DNA from: Homarus americanus
Lineage: Eukaryota; Arthropoda; Malacostraca; Decapoda; Nephropidae
Direction of reading: 5' to 3'
Length of the DNA stretch: 64,000 nt
Assembly (NCBI RefSeq): GCF_018991925.1
Contig: NW_024729440.1
Coordinates: 1 to 64,000 of the forward strand
A program made the translations under genes and the position numbers. Shown piece after piece: positions 35,228 through 47,384 of this stretch. Every line of letters starts with the position of its first letter. Position 1 is the stretch's first letter. The notes beneath the pieces were generated by a model. That model was not told the origin of the DNA, did not search any database, and worked only from the letters and a program-made list of their open reading frames with translations.

Positions 35228-36370
35228 CCGGGCAGTAAACAGAGGCACGGTAGGAGAATGACAGTAAACAGAGACACGGTAGGAGAATGACAGTAAAGAC
35301 ACAGGTAGGAGAATGATAGTAAACAATGACATTGTAGGAGAAATGAGCAGTAAAATAGGAGACACGGTAGGGAGAAGTTGTGCAAAACAGAGAGCTGTAG
35401 GAGAATGACATAAACAGAGACACGGTAGGAGAAATGAGCAAACAGACACACGGTAGGAGAAGTGAGAAGTAAAACAATGACACGGTAGAGAATGACAGTA
35501 AACAGAGACACGGTAGGAGAAATGACAGTAAAACAGAGAGACACGGTAGGAGAATGACAGTAAACAGACACGGTAGGAGAAATGACAGTAAACAGACACA
35601 TGGTAGGAGAATGACAGTAAACAGAGGACACGTAGAGACCGGACAGTAAACAGAGATGTAAGTTGAGAACACAAACAGAGACAGAGAGAATGACAGTAAA
35701 CAGAGACACACGGTAGGAGGAAATGACAGAAACAGAGACACGGTTGGAGAATGACAGCAAACAGAGACACGGTGGTGAATGACAGTAAAACAGAGAGACA
35801 ATGGTAGGGAGAATGACAAAACAGAGACACGGTAGGAGAACAAGGGAAAACAGAGACATGGGTAGGAGAATGAAAATGAGACATTGTAAGAGAATGACAG
35901 TAAAACAGAGACACGGTAGGAGAATGACAAAATAGAGACACGGTAGGAGAATGGAGCAGTAAACAGAGACACGGTAGGAGAAGGATCATAAAACAGAGAC
36001 ACGGTAGGAGAATGACAGTAAAACAATGACACGGTAGTAGGAGAAATGATCAAAACAGAGACTACTGTAGGGAGAAACATCAGTAAACAGAGACACAGGT
36101 AGAGAATGACAGTAAAACAATGACACGGTAGGAGAATGACAGTAAAACAGAGACACGGTAGGAGAATGACAGTAAACAATGACACGGTAGGAGAATGACA
36201 GTAAACAGAGACACGGTAGGAGAATGACAGTAAAGAGAGACACGGTAGGAGAATGATCAGTAAAACAGAGAGACACGGTAGGAGAATGACAGTAAAGGAC
36301 ACGGTAGGAGAATGACAGTAAACAAAGACACGGTAGGAGAATGACAGTAAACAATGACACGGTAGGAGGC
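35228..36370. repeat. 29-bp satellite, GGTAGGAGAATGACAGTAAA
   Basis: About 39 units of 29-30 bases, GGTAGGAGAATGACAGTAAA then CAGAGACAC, with CAATGACAC and AAAC variants. The left 650 bases carry more indels than the right. The minus strand is open in several frames (up to 374 codons, repeated LLPCLCLLSFSYRVSVY-type peptides). The hydrophobic look is a by-product of the repeat. Confidence 0.96.
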
Positions 36371-37500
36371 GAGAGTGTGTACATCATTACTCAAGACTGT
36401 AGAAGCTGTGAGAAATAACACACGTCACTCTTGAGTTCATTAATATGTGTTCAGGAAGTGTAAAAACAATAATCCCGAATCCATTAAGAATTTGTCACAC
36501 CTCTACTGCCCATGTACTGCTAATTCTACAAAATAACTCAATTAATTAAATTAATAACTGTCTATATAATTTTCTTAACTCTAGTCGTATCAGCAGTTTA
36601 ATCCTTATCCTAGGATGATCAGCCGTCTAATCCTAGTACTAGACTCCATTCCTAGAACAATCAATAGTCATTTTTAACAAGATGTACGTATTTGTCTACC
36701 CAAGATACGAATAAACAATTTCACTCAAAAGCAAGTTGTAAAATAAACTCAGAGACAATAACTCTAAAAGTAATGACATGGGTGACGCAAACATCTTCAC
36801 CATGGCAGAATTTTGTGCATAATAAAATTGAGAGGAAACCTTTAACTTGAACTGACGTTATTGTGTGGAAACCATTCAGGATGGACGTGCAAGCAAACGC
36901 TGTTGGATAAATATGCCGGATAAGGATACCAATGGACGACCCAGATGGATAGTAGTCTCCGCCCACACGTTGATCCTCATGAAAAGTTTGTGACTATGGG
37001 ACCGAGTTGTGTTTATGGCTCAGAGAGTATCTTTACCGTATAACTTACTGTTTTTTTAAGAATTGCGATTCATGGTATAATTGCTTACACGGTTTATGAT
37101 CAATCAAATACGTATTCCGGTATATGATTCGCAGAGTAAATTTGACTTACTTAGGGTATGGTGGGGTAACTCTTACCAGCTGCCCTTTGGTAGTTGAAAG
37201 TTAAATCTATTCTTTTCTTTCTACTCCACAGATATCCTGATGCTTTTGGATGAGATGATTTAGCTACAAAATAAATGTTCTGCGACTTTTTTTTGTCCTT
37301 TTAAAATTTTATATGTTAGTGTAATGTATATCAAGGTTGGGGGAAGTTTGAGTATTTGCTAGTAGATATTTGTTTGTACAATTTCCAGATATTTTTTTAC
37401 TTTTGTACTTTGCCAGATTTACTGTAACATTTGATATCCCTTATTTACTTCTGTACAATGACCGTCTCTACCTTTGTTATTCAGGGAACGCAATAGTTTA
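36371..37500. other. AT-rich single-copy-looking sequence
   Basis: No repeat structure or recognisable gene. An 81-codon minus-strand open frame (36721-36966) has no familiar motif. Confidence 0.45.
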
Positions 37501-37764
37501 CATTACAAGTGATCGCGGGCCCTTCGTGCCCTTGTGAAAGTTTGAACGCTCGTGACAGAGTACAGCGAATGAGGTGCCAAGTCCGTAGACTTGCATGGAT
37601 TAGATAAGTGCCAGTCAGACTTGCATCGTTTTCCAGCGTAAATTAAAATAGTTATGTAATGGCTTCCTAAAAGAAACCATCGATATGGGACAAGTTTGTT
37701 CCACTCTACGAATTTTTGCGATTTTCCACCAAGTTTGATGGAAAATTGTGCAGTTTCGGCTGCC

Positions 37765-37810
<46 letters not shown>

Positions 37811-38880
37811 CCTATAGTATATTAGATCCTAACTTACCCAGCTGTCATTACTCCGATAGACGTCTTAGCTCTTACTGGTTCCCTCCAAGCTCTTCTATTG
37901 TACATTTTTGGTTACTCGTGAAATCCTGGAGAATCTTACAGTACCTCAGCTTGTGTTCATCTCATGCACAAGAAAAGGACCTACGTCATGTTGTCACCAC
38001 TGGGAGTACAAGGTCAGAATCACCCTTACTTTTTATACTGTGAGATCAGACAGTGCATACATGAGGAAATATCATCTTTGTAGTGGACAGTTAGAGTGTT
38101 AGTTAATGCATCTGGGTCGTAGTCATGGTGATCAGGGGGTTGTAGATGATTCTGATAACGGTTGTGTCTGTGAAGGCGATGAGATGGTCAACACAGACAT
38201 TCTTGCGCCTCTTTGATGGACAATAAATCCCTTACCAACACTTCAGCGCCCTTTCCTCGCCTTTCCCTACAGAACCGTGAACCACTGGGTACTATTGAAG
38301 GTGGCACTGCGAAGACGGTGGGAAGCCTCCTGTGTCCTTTAAAGATAGCCAACTAAGGCGCTCTGCAAGATTAACGAAACACCTTAAAATCCCACGAGTT
38401 AATCCCCTAGGCGGTGCCCCCAGCCAGGCCTGAGGTGGGATAATTGCTACGTTGGTGAGGGTATTTCCCCCACCAAGTGATGCTTCATAAAGGCGTCCAG
38501 GTACTGTTATTATTGTACGACCCTTACGTTAGTAAATTCGTCTACCTGTGAGTGTACCACAATGTGAATCTACTATTGACTGTACCTGTAGCTACCTGTG
38601 AGACTACCTGTGAATCTACCTTTTTGCTTGTTTGATGAAATGTAGACAATTTTAGTTTAAAAGTCAACAGGCAACCAGAACACCTTTAACATTATGGCAT
38701 CAAAGTAAAAATAAACCAACTTAAACATAAAACAAAGGATGAAACAACGAGAATACAAAGTTAAAGGTTGGGTTAGGTTAATCGTAGAGTGTTACCACAC
38801 GAGACGGATGACCCACCATATATCTTATGGGTGAAGGTTATATGGGCCCCGCACCCCACCACCTTAAATCTTTGTATGGT
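37501..38880. other. Single-copy-looking sequence with CA tract and TTAGG-like words
   Basis: CA tract at 37768-37805. A GAAAGTTTGAACGCTCGTG word (37536-37554) closely matches 59038-59056. The + strand open frame 37908-38102 (64 codons) has several cysteines but no recognised finger. GGTTGGGTTAGGTTA at 38765-38779 is a tiny telomere-like patch. Confidence 0.45.
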
Positions 38881-39204
38881 AGGAGGAAGCCACTGAGGGT
38901 GGGGAGCCGCTACCACCCACCACCCACACAATCCGACCACCATCTGGGGAGCACACCAACCCCACCAGGTGGAGGGAGGGGTGGATGGTCATGGCGGAGG
39001 TGAGGCAGCACGTAGGACCTGGCAATACAGTAGACAGAAGGGCGGCGCCTCTGTTGTGTTATTGGCTCACCCAGGTAGTTCAGTCCTCCACCAGCCTCCC
39101 CGACCCGCATAGCTGATGAGGACGTCAAGCTACTCGAGGACCCCGATACCAAGCCATGTAACCGAGGCCACCGCGAGGACGAGGGGAGACAGCGAGGACT
39201 CCAG
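38881..39204. other. GC-rich single-copy-looking segment
   Basis: Higher GC and CpG content than surrounding DNA. A 99-codon minus-strand open frame (38910-39209) has no recognisable domain and overlaps the first units of the next array. Confidence 0.4.
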
Positions 39205-40250
39205 GGCACTATAAGGACCCCTGGGCCACTATAAGGATCCCCAGGCCACTATAAGGATTCCAGGGGCCACTATAAAGATCCCAGGGGCCACTATAAGGAT
39301 CCCAGGGCCACTATAAGGATCCCCGCGCCACCAAAAGGATCCCCGCGACTATTAGGACCCTCAGGCCACTATAAGGATTCCCGGGCCACCATAAGGATCC
39401 CGGTGCACTATAAGGATCCCCGGGCAACTATAAGGATCCCAGGGCCAAGGATCCCGGCCACTATAAGGATCCCCGGTGCACTATGAAGGATCCCCGGGCA
39501 ACTATAAGGATCCCAGGGCCAGTATAAGGATCCCCGGCCACTATAAGGATCCCCGGTGCACTATAAGGATCCCCGGGCAACTATAAGGATTCCTGGGCCA
39601 CTATAAGGATCCCCGGTGCACTATAAGGATCCCCGGGCACTATATGATCCCAGGGCCACTATAGGATCCCGGCCACTATAAGGATCCCCGACTACTATAA
39701 GGATCCCCGGCCACTACAAGAATCCCCTAGGCCACTATAAGGATCCCGCCACTAATGGATCCCCGGCTACTATAAGGATCCCCCGGCCACTACAAGAATC
39801 CCGGCCACTATAAGGATCCCCGGCCATTATAAGGATCCCCGGGCTACTATGATCCCCGGCTACTACAAGAACCCCTGGGCCACTATAATGATCTCCGGGC
39901 CACTATAAGGCCCCTGAGCCACTATAGGACCCGGGCCATTATAAGGATCCTGGCCACTATAAATCCCCGGACCACTATAAGAAACCCGGGCCACAATAAG
40001 GATCCCGGCACTATAAGGACTCCGGGCCACTATAAGGACCCCGGGCACTATAAGGACCCCGCCACTATAAGGCCCCGGGCCACATATACCCCGGGCTACT
40101 CAGCACCCCCGGGCCACTATGGCAACTCCAGGCCAATATAAGGTCCCTGGGCCACTAAAGGACCTCTGGGCCACTATAAGGACCCAGGCCACTATATAGG
40201 ACCCTGGCCACTATAAGACCCCGGGCCACTATAAGGACCCCGGGCCATTT
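39205..40250. repeat. 20-bp satellite, GGCCACTATAAGGATCCCCG
   Basis: About 52 units of GGCCACTATAAGGATCCCCG, many containing the BamHI word GGATCC and the TATAAG word. Toward the right end units change to GGACCCCGGGCC-type. Confidence 0.95.
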
Positions 40251-40398
40251 CTGGCCTTTTTCTTGGACAATGTGAGTTAATTAATGGTCGGTGATGAAGA
40301 CCCAACTACCTGCGGCTATAATAGACCATCAGGTTCCCATTTTCACTCTGTGTAAAGGGTGTTGAAATAGGAGGAGAAGTGACAACAGAGTGAGACTA

Positions 40399-40538
<140 letters not shown>

Positions 40539-40579
40539 GTACGTCCTATACTGAGGTAGAGTCTTTCAGCCCCTTCAAG

Positions 40580-40790
40580 GCGTGCTTCCTCGGTTCTCTT
40601 TTCCTCTTTCAACCTCTCCATCTTCTTCCCTCCCCCTGGTCTCCCTTCCTTCTTCACCATGTACCTCCCTGCCTCTCCTCCTGCCTGCTTTCCCTTCCCC
40701 CTCTCCCTGCCCCTTCCCCCTCTCCCCTGCCCTTCCCCCCCTCCCCTGCCCTTCCCCCTCTCCCTGCCCTTCCCCCAGCCTCTCCTGCAG
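40580..40790. repeat. CCCTTCCCCCTCTCCCTGCC pyrimidine repeat
   Basis: CT-rich, with four or five CCCTGCCCTTCCCCCTC words (period about 22) at 40690-40780. Flanking open frames on both strands are compositional. Confidence 0.85.
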
Positions 40791-41128
40791 TACAGTATCC
40801 TTGCCCCCTCACTCCTGGTGGGCGGATAGCAGCGGAGTGTCTGACCCGGCAACTAATATATCCAGTGAGCCATAAAGTAACGTCAGGAGCATTGGCAGCA
40901 CCTCCAGGGCGCCTCGCGGGCCCATGACCTGTGTAGCATTGGTTTGCTCGCCCCACCGACGGCTAAAAGCGTGTTATTTGGCCAAGTGAACACGGCCGCT
41001 GCAGCATCCTGGCCTCGGGTGCGTTTTCCTGCCTCCCTCCGGCTCACAACCTTAGTTTGGGGTTTATTTCTGAAGAGATTTGTGTTTTCTGGCTGTGTAA
41101 AGTTATATGACTCGTTAAGATGATAATA
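40791..41128. other. Intergenic sequence, moderate GC
   Basis: No repeat and no recognised gene. Confidence 0.4.
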
Positions 41129-41145
41129 ATAAAAATAATAATAAC

Positions 41146-41183
<38 letters not shown>

Positions 41184-41224
41184 TATATAAATAATAATAA
41201 TATAATAATAATAATAATAATAAT
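41129..41224. repeat. (AAT)n trinucleotide repeat
   Basis: AAT/ATA triplet tract with a TATATA interruption. A CACATAAACTGGTCAT tandem (four copies of 16 bases) follows at 41256-41316. Confidence 0.95.
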
Positions 41225-41460
41225 ATGACATAAACACCCACATTAACCGTACATCACATGAACTGGTCATCACATAAACTGGTCATCACACAAACTGGTC
41301 ATCACATAAACTGATCAAATAATCATACATCATTGAGGACAAAATGTGTGTCGATCAGCGGACTGTTTTGCCCTGAACATCATCAATTTATTGTGATAAT
41401 TAATACCGAGTGGGAGAGCAAATGGCTGGAGGTGGTTATGGTGTTGAATATATGTCCGTG

Positions 41461-41463
<3 letters not shown>

Positions 41464-41536
<73 letters not shown>
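41464..41536. repeat. (CA)n microsatellite, about 73 bp
   Basis: Pure CA tract. TH-repeat and VC-repeat open frames over it are artefacts. Confidence 0.98.
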
Positions 41537-41539
<3 letters not shown>

Positions 41540-41863
41540 CTGACCCGGAAAAAAGGACACATGTCGGAAATACGGACATGTATGTAAAAATAGCCAAACC
41601 CATTACACCTGTTCACGTATACACACTAACCAAAGTACCTAAACCTAGCCCATCAGGGAGTCCCAAACCGCCTTTCCCATAACACGTGAATTACACAACA
41701 CAGCGCATTAAACTTTACAGTGCCATCACCAATAACAGTGAGCCTGGGAGGGGGTCTGGCCTGATGTGACCCACGCGCGACTGTTCACTGCCCAACCCAC
41801 GCTAAAGTTTACACCTACCACGATGCATGCTGGACTGATACTAGGTTGGGTTGGGTTTTATAA

Positions 41864-41976
41864 CTAACGGACTATATTACAATTATGTAGTCCGTTATAT
41901 ATTTCACATCTAACGTACCTCGATATAAGGGACTACACTCCCACATAATCCGTTAAATAGAGGTCTCACTGCATAA
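41864..41976. mobile_element. Possible pogo/Tigger-like (Tc1-mariner) MITE remnant
   Basis: AACGGACTA and TAGTCCGTT form a 9-base inverted repeat (41867-41897). Further right, CCGTTAAATAGAGGTCTCACTGCA (41950-41973) resembles, in reverse, the CAGTGA.ACCTCTATATA..GGA ends that I associate with pogo/Tigger-type transposons. Related AACCTCTATATATCGGACTA words occur at 46652-46706. No transposase is present and the boundaries are uncertain. Confidence 0.35.
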
Positions 41977-42874
41977 TATTCACATACGTTATAATCTTCA
42001 ACGAATTCCCGAACGAATCTTCCACCAAAAGTTTAACGAGTCTTTTCAATAACGACAAAACAAATGTATACTCTAGGTATAATCACACACGTTTTACAGT
42101 AAGTTCCCAAAAGGCAACAGAGATGAGTTAATCTTTAAGTATATTAAGTAATTTGTTAATGATGTAGGTTTTAAGAATTTTTTTCAATAGAGAAACAAAA
42201 GAAAAAAAAAAAAAATATGAGTGTTTTTTTTTCAGATGTGAGTCCTGGTCGGGTCGGCTCTTATCTCCGCAGGTACAGAAGGTGTGAGAAGGCGTGTGCC
42301 TGTACCCAAGGCGTGTACTGTACCCATCAATGAAGTGTAATTTATACTGTACTTACCAAAGGACGACCAATAACATAACTCTGGTACTAACCTGTAGGAG
42401 ACACAAAATATACAATAATCAGTTAACGATACAGAATATTATAAGATATATATTCAATATATTTCAGAATATTTCCAATAGGGTTAATCAACAGAGACAT
42501 TCTTACACGTTAAAATATAATCTTCGTCAATTTTTTCTTATAATGAGATCAAGAAAATAAAAAATATTCAGTGTGACAAAAATCCCAGCTGATATATATT
42601 TTATCTACAACAACAGACAACACTCGTATCTTAATTATCTAAACTTACAAAACATTTTACTGACAAATACCATAAAAAACTCCACTACACTTAATGCTAC
42701 TCCATTTTAGTCCGCAAAAACACAAAAACTCATTAGTATTAGCGTAGCGGGAGTCAGCCAGGCACTGTGAGCCACACCTAACGCGCGTCATGGCTGAGTG
42801 TGGCAGCATAAAGTAGGTGACACTTTCCTCACTCACCCAAGGGAGCTGGTTAAGACATCTTTTTTAGAGAAACT
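41977..42874. other. AT-rich single-copy-looking sequence
   Basis: No repeat beyond short poly-A/T runs. The 88-codon + strand open frame (42294-42560) is AT-driven and unrecognised. Confidence 0.45.
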
Positions 42875-43115
42875 TTGTGGTTGTGGTAGTGTGGTGGTGG
42901 TGGTAGTGTGGTGGTGGTGGTAGTGGTTGTGTGGTGTGATGGTGGTGGTTGTGGTGGTGATGGTGTGGTAGTGTGGTTGTGTGGTGTGATGGTGGTGGTT
43001 GTGGTGGTGGTAGTGTGGTTGTGTGGTGTGATGGTGGTGGTTGTGGTGGTGATGGTGTGGTAGTGTGGTGTTATGTGGTTGTAGGTGTGTAGTGGTGGTG
43101 GTGTGGTGGCGATGG
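42875..43115. repeat. (GTG)n / GTGTGGTGTGATGGTGGTGG repeat
   Basis: GTG triplets organised into a larger unit of about 45-75 bases containing GTGTGGTGTGATGGTGGTGG, repeated about three times. The minus-strand histidine/threonine-rich frame is a repeat artefact. Confidence 0.9.
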
Positions 43116-43144
43116 AGCAATTTGTTAAAAAAAAAACGCAGAAC

Positions 43145-43320
43145 TGGGACGCAATATATAACGTGATGCAAAAAAAATGTGACGCAAAGTATAACGTGCC
43201 AGAATACTATGTGACGCAAAACACAATGACACGCAAAACAGTGACGTAAAACACCACGAGATGCAACACACCATGAGACGTAACACACCATGAGACGCAA
43301 AACACCATATGACACGCATA
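43145..43320. repeat. GACGCAAAACACCATGAGAC degenerate repeat
   Basis: About nine words of (T)GA(C/G)(A/G)C(A/G)(A/C)AA spaced 16-22 bases, such as GACGCAAAACACCATGAGAC. An eroded minisatellite. Confidence 0.7.
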
Positions 43321-43429
43321 TATATATGTATTATGTGAAGCATTAAATTTTCACTACCAGACAGGTCATCCATCATCCCTCATTAATATGTGTACTAATT
43401 GCTCCAGCACCGTCACGACTCTTGCACCT

Positions 43430-43612
43430 CCTGAGTACGATGATTTAACACCTCGAGAACGATCACTTAACCTGAGTACGATGATTTAACACCTCGAGAA
43501 CGATCACTTAATCTGAGTACGATGATTTAACACCTCGAGAACGATCACTTAACCTGAGTACGATGAGTTAATACCTGGAGTACGATCACTTAACCTGAGT
43601 ATGACGACTTAT
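43430..43612. repeat. 42-bp tandem, GAGTACGATGATTTAACACC
   Basis: Four units of about 42 bases, GAGTACGATGATTTAACACC then TCGAGAACGATCACTTAACCT. It merges directly into the 22-bp array, which shares GAGTAC(A/G)ATGA, so the two are related and the shorter unit may derive from one half of the longer. Confidence 0.88.
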
Positions 43613-44372
43613 CCACCTTGAGTACAAAGACATAATCCCTTGAGTACAATGACATAAGCCCTTGAGTACAATGACATAAGCCCTTGAGTACAATGACATG
43701 ACATAAGCCCTTGAGTACAATGACACAAGCCCCTGAGTACAATGACATAATCCCTTGAGTACAATGATATAATCCCTTGAGTACTATGATAATCCCTTGA
43801 GTACAATGACATAGTCCTGAGTACAATGACATAATCACTTGAGTACAATGATATAATCCCTTGAGTACTATGATAACTCCTTGAGTACAATGACATAAGC
43901 CCTTAAGTACAAAGATATAATCCCTTGAGTACAATGAAATAAGACCTTGAGTACAATGAAATAATCCCTTGAGTACAATGACATAATCCCTTGAGTACAA
44001 TGACATAATCCCTTGAGTACAATGACATAATCCCTTGAGTACAATGACAACGTCCTTAGGTACAATGACAAGCCCTTGAGTACAATGACATAGTCCCTTG
44101 AGTACAATGACATAAGCCCTTAAGTACAAAGACATAATCCCTTGAGTACTATGATAATCCCTTGAGTACAGTGACATAAGCCCTTGAGTACAATGACATA
44201 ATCCCTTGAGTACAATGACAATCCCTTGAGTACAATGACATAATCCCTTGAGTACAATGACAAAGTCCCTTGAGTACAATGACATAAGCCCTTAAGTACA
44301 AAGACATAGTCCCTTGAGTACAATGACATAATCCCTTGAGTACAATGACATAATCCCTTGAGTACACCGACT
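43613..44372. repeat. 22-bp satellite, CCCTTGAGTACAATGACATA
   Basis: About 34 units of CCCTTGAGTACAATGACATA plus AT or AG. Three successive units encode a 22-residue cycle on the minus strand (SLYSRDYVIVLKGLCHCTQG-type), explaining a 231-codon open frame that is not a gene. Confidence 0.95.
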
Positions 44373-44611
44373 TACCTCAATTTATTATGTAAATAAAGAT
44401 GGCGACAGAATATGAAGGAAACAAACAGAAACAAACAAACAAACAGAGAAACAAACACAAACAAACAATGAACAGGTAAACAACTTCAGGGAGCCTTGTT
44501 TGTTTGTTTATATATTGGTCTTCTTATTGTTTACGTTCTTGAGGATATTTTATACTGGACGACCGAGAGACTTGAGAGATTGTCAACACAGGTTAGAGAT
44601 CTTCCGCCGAG

Positions 44612-44709
<98 letters not shown>

Positions 44710-44735
44710 GTGTTCCGTTGAGATAATATATATTT
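44373..44735. repeat. CAAA words and a (GA)n microsatellite
   Basis: AAACAAACA words at 44418-44470, then a pure GA tract at 44619-44707 (about 89 bases). Between them is unremarkable sequence. Confidence 0.9.
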
Positions 44736-44990
44736 TCCTAAGATACCAAAGAGAGATTTTCCTGAACCATAAAAATTTCCCCAGAAACAAACTTTTCCAC
44801 AATAGTAAATAAAGAAGGAGTTTCCCCCCCAGAGACAAGACATTTCCCCCAAAGTCAACTGAAGGAGAGAAGTTTTCCCTAGATGGGGAAAAAAAAGAAG
44901 GAGAAATTTCCCCCAGAATGAAGAGAGATTTTCCTTAGTCATGAGAGAGGTTTCTCTTTGGGGCGTAAGACAAGAGATTTTCCACAGGTT
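44736..44990. repeat. Degenerate GAGATTTTCC(CC)AGA repeat
   Basis: Words such as AGAGAGATTTTCCTGA, AAATTTCCCCAGAA, AGTTTCCCCCCAGAG and GAGATTTTCCACAGG occur every 25-40 bases. An eroded tandem. Confidence 0.6.
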
Positions 44991-45135
44991 TCCTACGTTG
45001 GCCAGACTAACCCGATATGAATAAAAAAAAAATAATAAAAAAAATAAAAATAAAATAAAAAAGTCATATGAATTTTACGAACAATGAAATATCGCTAAAA
45101 GCTATCTTGGCAAGGCGCAAAACACACACACAAAA

Positions 45136-45139
<4 letters not shown>

Positions 45140-45229
<90 letters not shown>
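45140..45229. repeat. (CA)n microsatellite, about 90 bp
   Basis: Pure CA tract, with CAAAACAAAC variants just upstream. Confidence 0.98.
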
Positions 45230-45230
<1 letters not shown>

Positions 45231-45356
45231 GAAGCAAAAATACCTCACTATTTGCGACTGAAACCTGCTAGATATACTCGAAGCAAAATCATAACAAGTG
45301 AGGGAACTGGGGAAGAGGAATATGAGGAGGAGTAGTAGTAGACGATTTTTGACCCC

Positions 45357-45785
45357 ATGGCCGCATGTCACTTTAACTTAGCTCTCGATGCTGCACACAG
45401 GAGGAACGAGAATGACAAGATAAGGGAATACGGGGAGAGAATTCAGAACGTTGATCAAGGCAGCTTCACTCCTCTAATGTTCACAACCCCTGGTGGGATG
45501 GGACTAAGTGCAAGAATCTTCTACACCAGACTCGAGGAGGTGCTATCCGAACAGAAGCAGCAGCCCAGAAGTTATGTTACAGCCTGGATGAGATTGACTG
45601 TCCTTCTCTCTCCTTAGGTCTGCTTTGATCTGCCTCAGGGGAACGAAAGCATCGGGCCCAAAGCCGACAACAGTTGCAGATATTAACTATGCAACAATCA
45701 CTGAATGCCGCATAGATCTGCGCTCAACTAACTCAACACAGCTAGGTAGCTACTTTGTATTAGGATATTTAATGTTAAGGTAATA
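45357..45785 (+). pseudogene. Broken retroelement C-terminal fragment
   Basis: An 86-codon frame (45357-45617) begins MAACHFNLALDAAHRRNEND and contains VDQGSFTPLMFTTPGGMG. This recalls a QG(S/T)FTPLVF..TGG segment I associate with the C-terminal region of transposon-borne polyproteins in many invertebrate genomes. About 20 bases before its stop the frame is lost: the continuation SFSLLRSALICLRGT appears in another frame at about 45605-45650, followed by some 45 more open codons ending at TAA near 45781. A single frameshift plus an in-frame stop separates the parts. No upstream RT is present, so this is a truncated relic. Family assignment is from memory and moderate. Confidence 0.6.
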
Positions 45786-46635
45786 AAATGGCGGCGAAGG
45801 TCTGGCTATTGGGGAGGATGGAGGCCACGTATAAGCAGTAGTAGTAGTAGCAACTCCCTGTAGCTGGAGTCAGGAAGTTTAGACTTTATAGAGACAAGAG
45901 TAAAAATTATCAACCCGGCCTGGGGCATGTTGGTCTGTCCCTCCCCTACTACCCTCACACGAAGGGAAGGGAGAGGAGGGAAGGGAGGGAGGCAGGGAGA
46001 ATGGAAGGAGGGAGGAAGAGTGGGGAGGGAGGAGAGAGAGAGTAAAAAACAGAGGAAAGATTCTCAAACCATTGGCTAAACTTTTCGACGTAAAATATAT
46101 TTGGCCGCTAATGTTAACAAAGTAGCACACTAGCGGGCGGTAACAGCCTTAGTAAACAAACCATGACGCTACCACAGGCTCAGCGATAACTGCTATATTA
46201 AGCGAATACAGGATAAGGTGGACGGGCTGCATCAAGGTTAGAGCAAAATTTCTACAAATGAGAACGAACGGGATCATAAAAGAGCACTCCATCTGCCAAG
46301 TTGTTCCCGCATACAGAGTGCCGGATTACCTAGCCCTCGTCCTCCCCCCCCCTTCCAGGAGCTGGGTGGAGGAGGAGGAGAATAGTACTACCCCCAGGAG
46401 CTAGGTGGAGGGGAAGAGGGTATGCATAGCCGACTCCCTCCCAGCTACACCCTGCCTACAATTTACTCCCTGGGACATGAATTAGGGCCTACACGACCTT
46501 TTCCTCCAGCCAGGGAAGTAGTAGGTCACCCCGTGGTAAAACACATGCTGTAAGTATAATGCCGAATAGAATGGATCTCATTACATTATCTTTTACTGTA
46601 AACTGACAAAACATTCCGTTCTCTGAGACATGATT
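45786..46635. other. Intergenic sequence with purine patch
   Basis: AGT triplets at 45836-45851 and GGGAGG words at 45960-46042. GGAGCTGGGTGGAGG and GGAGCTAGGTGGAGG occur about 40 bases apart at 46359-46411. No gene recognised. Confidence 0.5.
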
Positions 46636-46637
46636 TA

Positions 46638-46765
46638 ATTCAGTATTGTAGGAAACCTCTATATATCGGACTATTGTGAAACCTCTATATATCGGACTAT
46701 TATGAAGAGGAAAATCCGTTATATCAATGGTCCTTTAGATATAAGACCTCCATCTAACGGATTGA
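46638..46765. mobile_element. Possible pogo/Tigger-like terminal remnant with tandem duplication
   Basis: GAAACCTCTATATATCGGAC occurs twice in tandem, followed by ATCCGTTATATCAATGGTCC and CCATCTAACGGATTG, all built from CGGA/TCCG-TATA words. CAGTATTGTAGGAAACCTC at its left could be a transposon end. Similar words occur inverted at 41864-41976. No transposase. Confidence 0.35.
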
Positions 46766-46984
46766 AATTACTCATTTCAGCTTCCACCCCACAAAACACA
46801 CACACACACACACACACTGCAGTACCCCACTAACCCTAACTACATGACAACCCTCTCCTTTACCTCGTACTAGATCCCTTACTAGGCCCAGCACCGCCCT
46901 AAAGCACCACCAGTCATTAAAATATTAACTACAAGAACAAAAAAAAAAGGAAGAATTTAGTGTCAACAGCTGAGAGATAAGCTT

Positions 46985-47235
46985 GTAAAGGGTTATGGTC
47001 CTGAAGGTGGGGAGGAGAGGGGTGCTGAAGGTGATGGGGGGCTCCTGAAGGTACTGGGAAAGGGGATCCTGAGGGTGAAGGGGAGAGGGTGCTGGGGAGG
47101 GTTCTGAAGGTGCTGGGGTCCTGGTGGTGCTGGGGAGAAGGGGATCCTGAGGGTGAAGGGGAGAGGGTGCTGGGGAGGGGGTTCTGAAGGTGCTGGGGAG
47201 AGTGGGGTGCTGGGGAGGGGTACTGAGGGGGATAA
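46985..47235. repeat. GGTGCTGGGGAGAGGGGATCC-type tandem, G-rich
   Basis: About three units of roughly 75-85 bases contain GGTGCTGGGGAG, GGGGATCCTGAGGGTGAAGG and GGAGAGGGTGCTGGGGAGG. The minus strand reads as a proline/serine-rich open frame (46925-47272), not considered coding. Confidence 0.85.
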
Positions 47236-47384
47236 AGCTGTCTACTTCTAACCCTACAACTAGTCCTTCCATTGTAAGTTAGGGTCTTAATATCCCTCCA
47301 CCTTGTAACATCAGGTCCTCATGATTGATGTCTTACTTATGGTACCTTCAGCATCACGTTCACATCTTGTATATACCACTTACA

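Noticed and set aside
35178..36302. 374-codon hydrophobic frame resembling a multi-pass membrane protein
   Set aside because: The hydrophobic cycles come from the 29-bp satellite read on the minus strand. Several frames are equally open and indels shift between them.
43590..44285. 231-codon frame with 22-residue repeats, like a solenoid protein
   Set aside because: The repeat length equals three 22-bp satellite units; frameshifts between units are tolerated, so no protein constraint.
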